DNA from: CADEED01 sp035765415
GTDB lineage: Bacteria; Pseudomonadota; Gammaproteobacteria; Steroidobacterales; Steroidobacteraceae
Reading direction: 5' to 3'
DNA: 64,000 nucleotides
Assembly (NCBI GenBank): GCA_035765415.1
Contig: DASTXR010000103.1
Location: 22,048-86,047, forward strand
Shown here: piece after piece, positions 1-8,528 of the stretch
Numbering within the stretch: the stretch's first letter is position 1
Layout of the letters: each line of letters opens with the position of its first letter
Notes under the pieces: generated by a model
What the model saw: the letters and a program-made list of their open reading frames with translations, nothing else
Told to the model about the DNA's origin: nothing
Databases searched by the model: none
Program-made: the position numbers and the translations under genes

Positions 1-553
1 CGCTGATCAGCGAGACCGGCAAGCGCTTGAGATTGAACTGCAGGCAGCGCGACAACACCGTGACCGGCAGTTTCTGCGGATCGGTGGTGGCCAGCAGGAA
101 CTTGACGTGCGGCGGCGGCTCCTCGAGCGTCTTGAGCAGCGCGTTGAATGAATGCGTCGACAGCATGTGCACTTCGTCGACCAGGTAGACCTTGTACCGG
201 CCGCGAGTGGGCGAGTACTGCACGTTCTCGAGCAGCTCGCGCGTGTCATCCACCTTGGTGCGCGACGCGGCGTCCACTTCGATGAGATCGACGAAACGAC
301 CCTCGTCGATTTCCTTGCAGGATGCGCAGGTGCCGCAAGGCGTGGCGGTGACGCCCGTGTCGCAGTTGAGGCACTTCGACAAAATGCGCGCGATCGTGGT
401 CTTGCCCACGCCGCGCGTACCGGTAAAGAGGAAGGCGTGGTGCACGCGGTTTTGCGTCAGCGCATTTCCCAGCGCCTGCCGCACATGTTCCTGACCAACG
501 AGCTCCGCGAAGGAACGCGGGCGCCACTTTCGCGCGAGAGCGAGATAACTCAA
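1..553 (-). CDS. dnaX: DNA polymerase III subunit gamma/tau, N-terminal part (runs off the window)
   Basis: This is the clamp-loader ATPase of the replicative polymerase, which loads the beta sliding clamp on DNA. Only about 184 N-terminal residues are inside the window. They begin SYLALARKWRPRSF, followed by the Walker A motif GTRGVGKTT, the zinc-binding cysteines CLNC...CGTC..C, and VDEVHMLS as Walker B. The best start is a TTG at 553, because the family's N-terminal SYLALARK follows it directly and an AAGGTG ribosome-binding site lies 8 bases upstream (about 563-568). The tau-specific part and any programmed frameshift site fall outside the window. The gene lies just downstream of ffs and tRNA-Ser on the same strand. 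Confidence 0.95.
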   Translation of the reverse strand, partial: MSYLALARKWRPRSFAELVGQEHVRQALGNALTQNRVHHAFLFTGTRGVGKTTIARILSKCLNCDTGVTATPCGTCASCKEIDEGRFVDLIEVDAASRTKVDDTRELLENVQYSPTRGRYKVYLVDEVHMLSTHSFNALLKTLEEPPPHVKFLLATTDPQKLPVTVLSRCLQFNLKRLPVSLIS

Positions 554-570
554 ATTTGCACACCTTGGGA

Positions 571-682
571 GGCAGCCCGCACCAGCCGGACTTCGGCGCC
601 CGACATCGCCGCTACCGCTGCTCCCTTCCGGGCCTGACGGGGTTTACAACTAGTCGTCGCGAAGGAGCCGATACGGACTGCC
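571..682 (-). ncRNA. ffs: 4.5S (signal recognition particle) RNA
   Basis: This is the RNA scaffold of the bacterial signal recognition particle; with Ffh it targets nascent membrane proteins. The apical domain is recognisable on the minus strand as GTCAGGCCCGGAAGGGAGCAGC, split here as GTCAGGCCCGG and AAGGGAGCAGC, matching the E. coli GTCAGGTCCGGAAGGAAGCAGC core. The ends pair as GGCAGTCCG with CGGGCTGCC (one G-U), which sets a length of about 112 nt, normal for the short bacterial form. It sits between dnaX and tRNA-Ser. Exact ends are inferred from the terminal stem. Confidence 0.9.
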
Positions 683-693
683 ATGGTAAGAAG

Positions 694-783
694 TGGCGGA
701 CAGACAGGGATTCGAACCCTGGAACACCGTGAGATGTTACTTGCTTTCCAAGCAAGCGCCTTCGACCGCTCGGCCATCTGTCC
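694..783 (-). tRNA. tRNA-Ser (anticodon GGA)
   Basis: A 90-nt tRNA with the long variable arm typical of serine tRNAs. Acceptor GGACAGA pairs with TCTGTCC, followed by discriminator G and an encoded CCA. The D arm TGGCCGAGCGGTC and T arm GGTTCGAATCC are present. The anticodon stem CTTGC/GCAAG closes the loop TTGGAAA, giving anticodon GGA, which reads UCC/UCU. It lies 11 bases upstream of ffs on the same strand and is probably co-transcribed with it. Confidence 0.96.
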
Positions 784-865
784 GTTACCCGCAGCAAACC
801 CCTCGTGTGCCCACGGCCTCGCAAGGGATGCGAATGATAGCAATAGTTCTGCCGATCCGAGGGTC

Positions 866-1153
866 TCAGCCGGGCTTGGGCGCGTCCGGCCCCTTCGGGT
901 TGGCAAACGGCGGCGGCACGTCGAGGCAGGCCTCGTTCTTGCCGCGCGGGCGCTCGGGTGTGTCGAGCGGGGGAACCTTGAGCGCATTGCGCGTATCCGG
1001 CGGATCCAGGCCGGGGGGCGCCTTGAGCGGAGGCAATTCCTGGGCGCCCACGTAGTCCTTGTTGTCCTGCTTGCAGGTTGGCCCGCGGCTTTTGCACCCG
1101 GGCAACAACACCAGGGCCACGACGCTCGCGATCAGGAGGGCTGGAATACGCAT
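866..1153 (-). CDS. Short BamC-like lipoprotein (BamC N-terminal segment only)
   Basis: A 95-residue lipoprotein. The signal peptide ends in the lipobox LLPGC, so Cys20 would be lipidated. The mature part has the pattern YVGAQELPPLKAPPGLDPP (residues 34-52), which resembles the extended N-terminal segment of E. coli BamC (YLEAAPLAELHAPAGM) that lies along BamD in the outer-membrane assembly complex. E. coli BamC is about 344 residues with two helix-grip domains; both are absent here and the rest is Pro- and Lys-rich. The gene sits directly downstream of dapA, exactly where bamC (nlpB) lies in enterics. Start ATG at 1153, 23 bases after dapA. The assignment rests on position plus the short motif. 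Confidence 0.7.
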   Translation of the reverse strand: MRIPALLIASVVALVLLPGCKSRGPTCKQDNKDYVGAQELPPLKAPPGLDPPDTRNALKVPPLDTPERPRGKNEACLDVPPPFANPKGPDAPKPG

Positions 1154-1176
1154 GAGGGGTGCGACCTTATCCGACT

Positions 1177-2088
1177 TCAGGAGTTCACGGCCGGCAATTG
1201 TTGGCCGGAATCGACAGTAATGCCCGCCGCAAACAGCGACTCGACGACCAACGCGTGGAATTCCGGTGAAAGCTCCGTCAATGGCAGGCGCAGCGTGCCG
1301 CCCATGAGTCCCATTCTGGCCACCGCCCACTTCACGGGAATGGGATTGGACTCCACGAACAGGTTGCGATGCAGGGCGACCAGGCGCTGATCGATCTGCG
1401 TGGCGCCGGCACGATCCCCGCGCAATGCGGCGGCCACCATGTCGGCCATGGCGCGCGGTGCGACATTCGCCGTCACCGAGATGACACCGGTGGCCCCGAG
1501 GCCAATGGCATCACGCGCGGTGAGGTCGTCGCCGCTCAGGACCTTGAAGTCCGCGGCGCAACCGGCGACCAGCTCGCGAACGCGCGCCGGGTCGGTCACG
1601 GCTTCCTTGATGCCGGCGATTCGCGGCACTCGCGACAACCGGGCAACCGTTGCGGGCAGCAGATCGACCGCGGTGCGGCCGGGTACGTTGTACAGCAGCA
1701 CGGGAACCCGCGAGTTCGCGGCGATCGCTTCGAAATGCAGGAAAAGCCCCTGCTGCGTCGGGCGCACATAACCGGGAGTGGCCATGAGCAACGCATCGAT
1801 GGCGAGCTCGGAAATCCAGCGTGCGCGTTCTACGGAAGACGCGGTGCCATTGGTGCCGGCGTTGGCGACCAGCAAGGCGCGATTGCCGAGCACGCGGCGC
1901 GCGTCGATCAGCAATTGACGCAGCTCGGAGTCGGTGACCGTGGCGGATTCACCGGTGGAACCTGCGACGACAATTCCCGAGGTGCCATGGGCCACATGGA
2001 ATTCGAGGAGTCGTGACCAGGCGTCGAAGTCGATACTGCCATCCGGCTGCATCGGGGTCACGAGCGCCACCAGGCTGCCGGCGAACAT
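1177..2088 (-). CDS. dapA: 4-hydroxy-tetrahydrodipicolinate synthase
   Basis: Condenses pyruvate with aspartate semialdehyde, the first committed step of the lysine/diaminopimelate pathway. The 303 residues form a full-length TIM-barrel protein. Schiff-base Lys161 lies in GIKEA, catalytic Tyr133 in YNVPGRT, and Tyr107 is present in PGYVRP. The usual GTTGES loop reads GSTGES, so the residue at E. coli Thr44 is Ser. It is divergent from gcvR with a gap of about 93 bases, and the BamC-like gene follows in the same direction; this is the enteric dapA-bamC / gcvR-bcp arrangement. Confidence 0.95.
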   Translation of the reverse strand: MFAGSLVALVTPMQPDGSIDFDAWSRLLEFHVAHGTSGIVVAGSTGESATVTDSELRQLLIDARRVLGNRALLVANAGTNGTASSVERARWISELAIDALLMATPGYVRPTQQGLFLHFEAIAANSRVPVLLYNVPGRTAVDLLPATVARLSRVPRIAGIKEAVTDPARVRELVAGCAADFKVLSGDDLTARDAIGLGATGVISVTANVAPRAMADMVAAALRGDRAGATQIDQRLVALHRNLFVESNPIPVKWAVARMGLMGGTLRLPLTELSPEFHALVVESLFAAGITVDSGQQLPAVNS

Positions 2089-2181
2089 GCGTTAGATCCG
2101 AGGTCGTTAAAACGGGCGGGAATGTTACGGGCGCACACCCGCCATTCGCAAGCCAAAAGGCTGCGGTACACTCGCGGCCAG

Positions 2182-2712
2182 ATGAAGCAACACCTCGCCG
2201 TATCCGCCATTGGCAGCGATCGCACCGGGATGGTCCACGACCTGACCCGCGTAATCTCGGACTGCGGTGGATCCATCAGCGAGAGCCGAATGGCCAGCCT
2301 CGGCAACGAGTTCGCCATGCTCGTGCTGGTCAGCGGCAACTGGCACTCGCTTGCCAAGCTCGAAAGCGAGCTGGCGCGCCTGGGTGAAACCAGCGGGCTC
2401 TCCCTGCACATGAAGCGCACCGAGCCGCGCGCGCCGCGTACCGAACTATTGCCATATTCCATCGATGTCGTATGCCTGGACCAGGCCGGCATCGTCACCG
2501 GGCTTTCCGGGTTCTGCGCGAGCCGCGGCATCGACATCGCCGAGGTCTCCACGCGCACCTATCCCGCGGCGCACACTGGCGCGCAGATGTTCGCGGTGCA
2601 GATGATCATCAACGTTCCGAAGCGCCTGCAGCTCGCGCACCTGCGCGAGGAATTCATGGATTACTGCGACGCGCAAAACCTCGACGCGATCCTGGAGCCG
2701 GTTAAGTCTTGA
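2182..2712 (+). CDS. gcvR: Glycine cleavage system transcriptional repressor family (tandem ACT domains)
   Basis: A 176-residue protein with two ACT domains. The first begins HLAVSAIGSDRTGMVHDLTRVISDCGGSISESRM; the second begins near residue 90 (SIDVVCLDQAGIVTGLSGFCASRGIDI). In E. coli GcvR binds GcvA and represses the glycine cleavage genes, with glycine disrupting the contact; the same role here is by homology. There is no DNA-binding domain, as expected. The ATG at 2182 is chosen because the ACT fold starts at once after it; the longer open frame upstream adds 20 unconserved residues. The stop overlaps the start of bcp. Confidence 0.9.
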   Translation: MKQHLAVSAIGSDRTGMVHDLTRVISDCGGSISESRMASLGNEFAMLVLVSGNWHSLAKLESELARLGETSGLSLHMKRTEPRAPRTELLPYSIDVVCLDQAGIVTGLSGFCASRGIDIAEVSTRTYPAAHTGAQMFAVQMIINVPKRLQLAHLREEFMDYCDAQNLDAILEPVKS

Positions 2713-3173
2713 CTGTTGCCGCAGGCAAAAAGAGTCCGACGTTTTCGCTGCCGCGTTCGGACGGCACCGTATGGAAAAGCACCGATGCCAAAGGGGCCAA
2801 CCTGGTGCTCTACTTCTATCCCAAGGACATGACCCCGGGCTGCACGCTGGAAGGCCAGGACTTCCGCGAACTGCACCCGGCATTCAAGCGCGCCGGGACC
2901 ATGGTGCTCGGCATTTCCAAGGACAGCTGCGAACGCCACGCGAAATTCCGCGCCAGGGAAAAATTCCCGTTCGAGCTGCTGTCGGACGAGGATGAAAAGG
3001 TATGCCGTCTCTTCGACGTCATTCGCGAGAAATCACTGTACGGAAGGAAGTTCATGGGAATCGAGCGCAGCACATTTCTCATCGACGCCAACGGCGTCCT
3101 GGTGCGCGAATGGCGCAAGGTCCGCGTCAAGGGCCACGCCGCCGAGGTGTTAGAGGCGGCCAGATCCCTGTGA
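2709..3173 (+). CDS. bcp: Thioredoxin-dependent thiol peroxidase (peroxiredoxin Q / Bcp)
   Basis: A cytoplasmic peroxiredoxin of 154 residues that reduces hydroperoxides. Peroxidatic Cys45 lies in DMTPGCTLEGQDF. In many Bcp proteins a resolving Cys sits five residues later; here that position is Gly or Gln, so the enzyme is probably of the type lacking that Cys, although Cys residues occur later (DSCERH, KVCRLF). The start is a TTG at 2709 that overlaps the gcvR stop (TTGA), which suggests translational coupling. The gcvR-bcp order matches enterics. The C-terminus overlaps the GTG of the PhoH-like gene. Confidence 0.92.
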   Translation: MTVAAGKKSPTFSLPRSDGTVWKSTDAKGANLVLYFYPKDMTPGCTLEGQDFRELHPAFKRAGTMVLGISKDSCERHAKFRAREKFPFELLSDEDEKVCRLFDVIREKSLYGRKFMGIERSTFLIDANGVLVREWRKVRVKGHAAEVLEAARSL

Positions 3174-4627
3174 CCGCCAAACGCGCCGCCGGCGGCAAGC
3201 CGGCAATCGTCACGGAACGCCGTCTGTTCGTGCTCGACACCAACGTGCTGATGCACGACCCGACCGCCATATTCCGTTTCCAGGAACACGACGTGTACCT
3301 GCCGATGGTGGTGCTCGAAGAGCTCGATTCGAACAAGAAGGGCCTGTCGGAAGCGTCGCGCAACGTGCGCCAGACCAGCCGCTTCCTCGACGACCTCATG
3401 CGCGACGCCACCAAGGACCAGATCGACGCCGGCCTGCCGCTGCCTTCGGCCTACAACGGCAATGGACATGGCGCCGCCGGGAAAGCCGGCGCCGGCAAGG
3501 CCGGGCGCCTGTTCTTCCAGACGCGCCAGCTCACCTCCGCACTGCCCGACTATCTACCCGGTCACGGCGCCGACAACGCCATCCTCGCGCAGACGCTGGC
3601 GCTGCAGGCGCTGCACCACGAAGCGCGCGTCACGCTGGTGTCCAAGGACATCAACCTGCGCATCAAGGCCGCCGTGGTCGGCGTACATGCCGAGGACTAC
3701 TACAGCGACAAGACCATCGAAGACGCCGACGTCCTCTACACCGGGCTCGCGGCGCTGCCCACGGATTTCTGGGAGAAGGCCGGCAAGGACATCAAGTCGT
3801 GGAAAGAAGGCGGCCGCACTTTCTACCAGGTGACCGGCCCGATGGTCGCCGAGCTGCACGTCAACCAGTTCGTTCACGAAGCCAGTGAGTCCGGCATCGA
3901 AGCCATCGTCCGTCGCATCGAGGCCGGCACCGCCACGCTCGAGCTGGCGCGCGACTTCCGCGGCGAACGGCACACCATCTGGGGCGTGAATGCGCGCAAC
4001 CGCGAGCAGAACTTCGCGCTGAACCTGCTCATGGATCCGGAGATCGATTTCGTCACCATCCTCGGCCCCGCGGGCACCGGCAAGACGCTGCTCACGCTGG
4101 CCGCCGGTCTCATGCAGACGCTGGAATCGAATCGTTTCGCCGAAATCATCATGACGCGCGTCACGATCCCGCTCGGCGAGGACATCGGTTTTCTGCCCGG
4201 CACCGAGGAAGAAAAGATGGAGCCCTGGATGGGCGCCCTCATGGACAACCTCGAAGTGCTCACGCAGACCGGTGAAGGCGGCAACTGGGGCCGCGCCGCC
4301 ACCAACGACCTGCTGCGCAACCGCATCAAGATCCGCTCCCTCAACTTCATGCGCGGTCGCACGTTCCTGAACCGCTACGTCATCCTCGACGAAGCCCAGA
4401 ACCTCACGCCGAAGCAGATGAAGGCGCTGGTGACCCGCGCCGGCCCCGGTACCAAGGTCGTCTGCCTGGGCAACATCGCGCAGATCGATACGCCTTACCT
4501 CACCGAAACCACTTCGGGTTTGACCTACGTCGTAAACCGATTCCGGGGCTGGGGGCACTCCGGGCATATCACGCTGGTTCGCGGCGAACGCTCGCGCCTG
4601 GCGGATTTCGCGTCTGATACCCTCTAG
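3170..4627 (+). CDS. PhoH family protein with N-terminal PIN domain
   Basis: A 485-residue PIN-PhoH protein. The N-terminal PIN ribonuclease-like domain begins FVLDTNVLMHDP (Asp23) and has the acidic VVLEELD around residue 50. The C-terminal PhoH ATPase/helicase-like domain has Walker A GPAGTGKT at about 299-306 and Walker B VILDEAQN near 404. Such proteins are thought to process or unwind RNA; the physiological role is not settled. Start GTG at 3170 overlaps the bcp stop (GTGA). The open frame extends back to 3002, but that part only reads bcp out of frame. A linker of about 30 residues near 100-125 is Gly/Ala-rich. Confidence 0.9.
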   Translation: MTAKRAAGGKPAIVTERRLFVLDTNVLMHDPTAIFRFQEHDVYLPMVVLEELDSNKKGLSEASRNVRQTSRFLDDLMRDATKDQIDAGLPLPSAYNGNGHGAAGKAGAGKAGRLFFQTRQLTSALPDYLPGHGADNAILAQTLALQALHHEARVTLVSKDINLRIKAAVVGVHAEDYYSDKTIEDADVLYTGLAALPTDFWEKAGKDIKSWKEGGRTFYQVTGPMVAELHVNQFVHEASESGIEAIVRRIEAGTATLELARDFRGERHTIWGVNARNREQNFALNLLMDPEIDFVTILGPAGTGKTLLTLAAGLMQTLESNRFAEIIMTRVTIPLGEDIGFLPGTEEEKMEPWMGALMDNLEVLTQTGEGGNWGRAATNDLLRNRIKIRSLNFMRGRTFLNRYVILDEAQNLTPKQMKALVTRAGPGTKVVCLGNIAQIDTPYLTETTSGLTYVVNRFRGWGHSGHITLVRGERSRLADFASDTL

Positions 4628-4664
4628 CCGAACTTAAAGGGCGCTTGCCGGGTCCAATTCCGCG

Positions 4665-6206
4665 ATGCCAATCGGGTTCAAAAAACTCATTGTCGCCCTG
4701 TTGTCGGTGCTGATGCCGCTCCAAACCCTTGCGCAATCGGCCACCGCCAACGATTTGCCGGACATCGGCAGTCCCGCCTCCTCCTCGCTGTCGCTCGACG
4801 ACGAGTACCACATCGGGCTGCAGGTGATGCGCCAGTTGCGTGACGAGGGGCAGATCCTCGAAGACCCCGAAGCCACTGAATACCTGCAGGCGCTGGGCTC
4901 GCGCATCGTCGCGCAGGCCACGGGCGACTCCGGACAGCGCTTCTCGTTTTTCTTCGTCAACGACGACACCATCAACGCCTTCGCGCTGCCCGGCGGATTC
5001 ATCGGCGTGAACTACGGCCTGGTGCTCGCCACGCGCAACGAGGCGCAGCTCGCGGGCGTGCTCGCGCACGAAGTCGCCCATGTCACCCAGCGCCACATCG
5101 CGCGGCGCGTGCGCTCGCAGGGTCGGCAGAGCATCGCCACCATGGCGGCCATCCTCGCGGCCATTCTCGTGGGCGCCGCCACCGGCTCGAGTGATGCAGC
5201 GCTCGGCGGCATCTCCGTGGCGCAAGGCGCGGCCATGCAGCAGCAGATCAACTTCACGCGCGCGAACGAAAACGAGGCCGATCGCGTCGGCATGAGTTTC
5301 CTCGCCGCGGCCGGCTTCGATCCCTACGGCATGCCCGACTTCTTCGAGACCATGGGCCGGCGCAACGCCGTGCTCGCCACCAATCGCAACGCATTGCCGG
5401 AAATCCTGCAGTCACACCCGGTGACCACCAACCGCATCGCGGAGTCGCGCGCGCGCGCCACTCAGTTCAAGGACCTCAAGCCCACCGCCGAGACCGTGAG
5501 CTACTCGCTGACCCGTGAACGGCTGCGCGTGCTCGCCACTCCGGCGGAAGAAAATGTGCGGCGCTATTACAGCGATCGACGCGAACACCAGGACCAGACC
5601 GTGGGCGAGCGCTACGGCGAAGCGCTGGCCGGCTTCCAGAGCGGCGCCTCGCGTGCGTCGCTCGACACGCTGGGCGACCTGGCGCGCAAGAATCCGCAGG
5701 TGCCCATGCTGCAGTCCACGCTCGGCCAGGCGCTCATGGCATCGGGTGAAACCGAAGAAGCGCTCGCCACGTTCCAGCGTGCGCTCAATCTCTCGCCGCG
5801 CAATATCCCGCTCACCATGCGTTACGCCGAAGCGCTGATGAAAGCCGATCGGCCGAAAGCCGCGCACGCGGTGCTGCTCGACCTGTTCAACAACGTCGCG
5901 CCCACGCCCGAGCAGATCCGCTTCACGGCGCTCGCGGCGAGCAGCGCCGGCGACACGGGCGACGCCGCGTATTACATGAGCGAATACCACATCGCCACGG
6001 GCAACCTGCCGCTGTCGGTGGCGCAACTCGAAATGGCGCTCGCCGCACCCAACATCACCGCGGTTCAGCGCAGCCGCTACCAGGCGCGCCTCGATGAGGT
6101 GCGCGAAGTATTGTTCTCCGATCGCAAGAAGCGCCGTCAACGGCCCGAGCCGCAAGAGCCCGACAAGGGCACCACCGCCGGCACCAGCGCGGCGCGCGGC
6201 GGCTAA
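4665..6206 (+). CDS. bepA: M48 family metalloprotease / TPR chaperone, BepA-like
   Basis: A 513-residue periplasmic protein that in E. coli assists LptD/BAM assembly and degrades stalled outer-membrane proteins. A signal peptide covers residues 1-24 (cleavage near LAQ-SA). The zinc motif HEVAH is at 135-139 with the third ligand Glu in NENEADRVG near 204. The C-terminal 200 residues are TPR-like helical repeats. The length fits BepA (487 in E. coli). It ends in a Lys/Arg- and Gly-rich tail. It is convergent with the TPR gene of the TonB operon, with only 6 bases between stops. Confidence 0.92.
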   Translation: MPIGFKKLIVALLSVLMPLQTLAQSATANDLPDIGSPASSSLSLDDEYHIGLQVMRQLRDEGQILEDPEATEYLQALGSRIVAQATGDSGQRFSFFFVNDDTINAFALPGGFIGVNYGLVLATRNEAQLAGVLAHEVAHVTQRHIARRVRSQGRQSIATMAAILAAILVGAATGSSDAALGGISVAQGAAMQQQINFTRANENEADRVGMSFLAAAGFDPYGMPDFFETMGRRNAVLATNRNALPEILQSHPVTTNRIAESRARATQFKDLKPTAETVSYSLTRERLRVLATPAEENVRRYYSDRREHQDQTVGERYGEALAGFQSGASRASLDTLGDLARKNPQVPMLQSTLGQALMASGETEEALATFQRALNLSPRNIPLTMRYAEALMKADRPKAAHAVLLDLFNNVAPTPEQIRFTALAASSAGDTGDAAYYMSEYHIATGNLPLSVAQLEMALAAPNITAVQRSRYQARLDEVREVLFSDRKKRRQRPEPQEPDKGTTAGTSAARGG

Positions 6207-6212
6207 CAACTC

Positions 6213-7451
6213 CTATTGGGTCGATGCCACCTGTCCCGTGAGGTGGCGCAGCCAAGCCGCCGCGTTCTTGCGCGTATCTTCGAATGTCATCGCCTTCTGC
6301 AGCGCGGCGACGGCCGCCGGGGTGTTCTTGAGGTTGTGCTCGGCCACGGCGATCCGCATCCACGCCTCGCCGGTGCGCTTGATTCCGCCCTTCTGCAATG
6401 CCTTTGCGAGCATGTCGCGAGACTCCTTCCAGCGTTCATCGTCCCCGTACATAGCGCCGAGCTTGTAGAAGAATTCGCCCTTCTCCGACGCCGCGGCCAG
6501 CTTCTTGAGCGTGGCTTCGGCGCGTGCCGATTCGCGCGCGTTGATCCAGGCATTGGCGACCGACTCCAGGTTCTCTTCGTTCGTCGGCAGCACGTTCTTG
6601 TCCAGGGCTTCCTGCAGCAGCAGCCCCGCCTTGAACGGCAGATCGAGCATCATGTAGACGTTGTAGAGATTCTTTTTCTCATTCGGCTTGTCGATGAATC
6701 CCTGGCGCTCCGCCACCGCGAGCACCGCCACCGCCTCCATGTCTTCCTTCATCTCGAAGAACATGGTGGAGAGCTGTTTCCAGTATTCGGGCTTGGTCGG
6801 GGCCAGGCCGATGAGCTGCACCAGCGAAGCCGCGCAGGCTTTGAAATCCTTCAGCTCGTAGTTCACCGCGAGCTTCATTTCGAGCCAGGTCTGGTTGGGC
6901 GCCTTGGCCTTGGACAGCGCCAGGTCGATCTGCGGCACGGCTTCCTTGAACCGCTTTTTCTCGATCAGCGCATTGGCGAGAAATATGTGCGCCTCGGGCG
7001 GCGGCGGCGAGCAGGCGCCCGCGATGTATTCCTGCAATGTCCTGATGCCCTCTTCGTGCTGCCCGGCGACGATGTAGAGCTGGCCCAGGTTGAACTGCAG
7101 CTGCTGGTGCTGCTGCTGCGGCAGCGCCTTGAGGGCAATCGCTTTCGCGAACGCCTTGGCCGCATTGCCATAGTCGCTCTTCGATGAATACGCGAATCCC
7201 AGGTTGTAGTTCACCACGGCCTTGTCGAAGTCCGATCCATTGTCGGAAAGTTTCGTGAGCTTCTCGATGGCCTCGTCCATCTGCTTCTTCGCGATGAGCT
7301 TGGTCGCCTCGTCCACGCCGTAGTAGACAGCCTCACTCATCGAGGCCGCCTGTTTCTCCACTGCGCAATCCGCCGCAGTGGCCCTCGCGTTCACGAGTAC
7401 GGCGAGCACACCACACCACCAGAGCATTCTTCGTTTCATCGCGAGCCTCAC
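6213..7451 (-). CDS. TPR-repeat protein closing a TonB-ExbBD operon
   Basis: A 412-residue protein with an N-terminal signal peptide and TPR repeats through most of its length (for example VVNYNLGFAYSSKSDYGNAAKAFAKAIAL). TPR proteins are regularly the last gene of TtpC-type TonB operons and are presumed to act in the periplasm with the energising complex; the exact function is unknown. Start GTG at 7451 overlaps the tonB stop (GTGA). An ATG at 7439 (MKRRMLWW) would give a more conventional signal peptide and is an equal candidate. Confidence 0.82.
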   Translation of the reverse strand: MRLAMKRRMLWWCGVLAVLVNARATAADCAVEKQAASMSEAVYYGVDEATKLIAKKQMDEAIEKLTKLSDNGSDFDKAVVNYNLGFAYSSKSDYGNAAKAFAKAIALKALPQQQHQQLQFNLGQLYIVAGQHEEGIRTLQEYIAGACSPPPPEAHIFLANALIEKKRFKEAVPQIDLALSKAKAPNQTWLEMKLAVNYELKDFKACAASLVQLIGLAPTKPEYWKQLSTMFFEMKEDMEAVAVLAVAERQGFIDKPNEKKNLYNVYMMLDLPFKAGLLLQEALDKNVLPTNEENLESVANAWINARESARAEATLKKLAAASEKGEFFYKLGAMYGDDERWKESRDMLAKALQKGGIKRTGEAWMRIAVAEHNLKNTPAAVAALQKAMTFEDTRKNAAAWLRHLTGQVASTQ

Positions 7452-8104
7452 GCCGGAGCGTTCAGGTTGAACTCGATGCGCTGCGCGCCCTTCTGCTGCA
7501 CGGGCTGACCGTTCACCACCTTGGGTTTGAACTTCCAGCGCAGCACCGCCTGCACGGCGGCGGCTTCGAACAATCCCTTGGGTTTCGATTCGAGCACGCG
7601 CGCGCTGCGCACGGTGCCGTCGGCATTCACCATGACCTCGAGCTGCACCCAGCCCGTGATGCCATTGCGCGCGGCGTCGCGCGGGTACTGCGGTGGAATG
7701 CGCTGCAGGGGAATGATGTCGCCGTCGAACATGCCCCCGGCGCCCGGCGATCCCATCTGTCCCATGAACGTGCCGCCGCCCATGTTGGCATTCAGGTCCA
7801 CGTTGGGCATGGCGAACGCCAGCGACCCGGCGTTCACACTGCCGGTGTCGATGCGCATTTTCGACGGCGGCGGCGGCGGCTGGGGTGGCGGTGGCGGCGG
7901 TTTGCGCCGCTGCAGGGCTTCCACCTGCGAATCGCGCCGCAATCGCACGAAGTCGATGGTGGGCAGGGATTCGACCTTGTCGATGCCGTGCCCGCTGACC
8001 GTGATGACGGTGTGCATCAGCGTGAACAGGCCGAACGCGACACCCAGCGCGATCGCGAGTATCGGGATCGAACGGGCCTGGAACGTCGGTTGTGTCTGCA
8101 TCAT
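7448..8104 (-). CDS. TonB-family energy transducer
   Basis: A 218-residue TonB2-type protein that carries energy from the inner-membrane ExbB/ExbD motor to outer-membrane receptors. One transmembrane segment covers about residues 12-34. A short Pro-rich spacer (KPPPPPPQPPPPP) lies near 68-80. The C-terminal TonB domain starts around IPPQYPRDAARNGITGWVQLEVMV and ends in the RWKF-KP pattern typical of the family. It is shorter than E. coli TonB and lacks the long EP/KP repeats. It lies two bases after the second exbD in a seven-gene operon. Confidence 0.93.
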   Translation of the reverse strand: MMQTQPTFQARSIPILAIALGVAFGLFTLMHTVITVSGHGIDKVESLPTIDFVRLRRDSQVEALQRRKPPPPPPQPPPPPSKMRIDTGSVNAGSLAFAMPNVDLNANMGGGTFMGQMGSPGAGGMFDGDIIPLQRIPPQYPRDAARNGITGWVQLEVMVNADGTVRSARVLESKPKGLFEAAAVQAVLRWKFKPKVVNGQPVQQKGAQRIEFNLNAPA

Positions 8105-8105
8105 T

Positions 8106-8516
8106 TCACCCGGCGGTGGGAGCGGTGGCGATGGAAACGTCGGCGATTCCGCCCAACTTCACCTGGTCCATGACCTTGGTGAGCACGCCGGTCTCGGACT
8201 CGCGGTCGGCGATCAGCACCACGGTGTCGTCGGGTCGCTCGATGTGCAGACGCTCGATGGCGCCGCGGATCTCGGTGATGTCCACCTGCCGCTTGTCCAT
8301 CCAGATGTCGCCGTTCGGGCGGATGGCGATGAGGATATTGCCGTTGTCCTTGTGCTCGGCGGTGAGCGCCTCGGGCTTGGTGACGGCGATGCCGGCTTCC
8401 TTGACGAAGGACGTCGTGATGATGAAGAAGATGAGCAGGTTCAGGACGAAATCGAGCATCGGTGCCAGGTCGATGCCGGTTTCCTCGCTCTCCGCGCTGT
8501 GACTCTTGGACCGCAT
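8106..8516 (-). CDS. ExbD/TolR biopolymer transport protein (second copy)
   Basis: A 136-residue single-pass protein of the proton-driven motor. The key Asp lies at the start of the transmembrane helix (APMLDFVLNLLIFFIITTSF), followed by a periplasmic ExbD domain. It is a clear tandem paralogue of the gene just upstream, which shares SEETGIDLAPMLDFVLNLL. An AGGAGAG ribosome-binding site precedes the ATG at 8516. Having two ExbDs is common in TtpC-type systems. Confidence 0.93.
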   Translation of the reverse strand: MRSKSHSAESEETGIDLAPMLDFVLNLLIFFIITTSFVKEAGIAVTKPEALTAEHKDNGNILIAIRPNGDIWMDKRQVDITEIRGAIERLHIERPDDTVVLIADRESETGVLTKVMDQVKLGGIADVSIATAPTAG

Positions 8517-8528
8517 TCTTGTGCTCTC

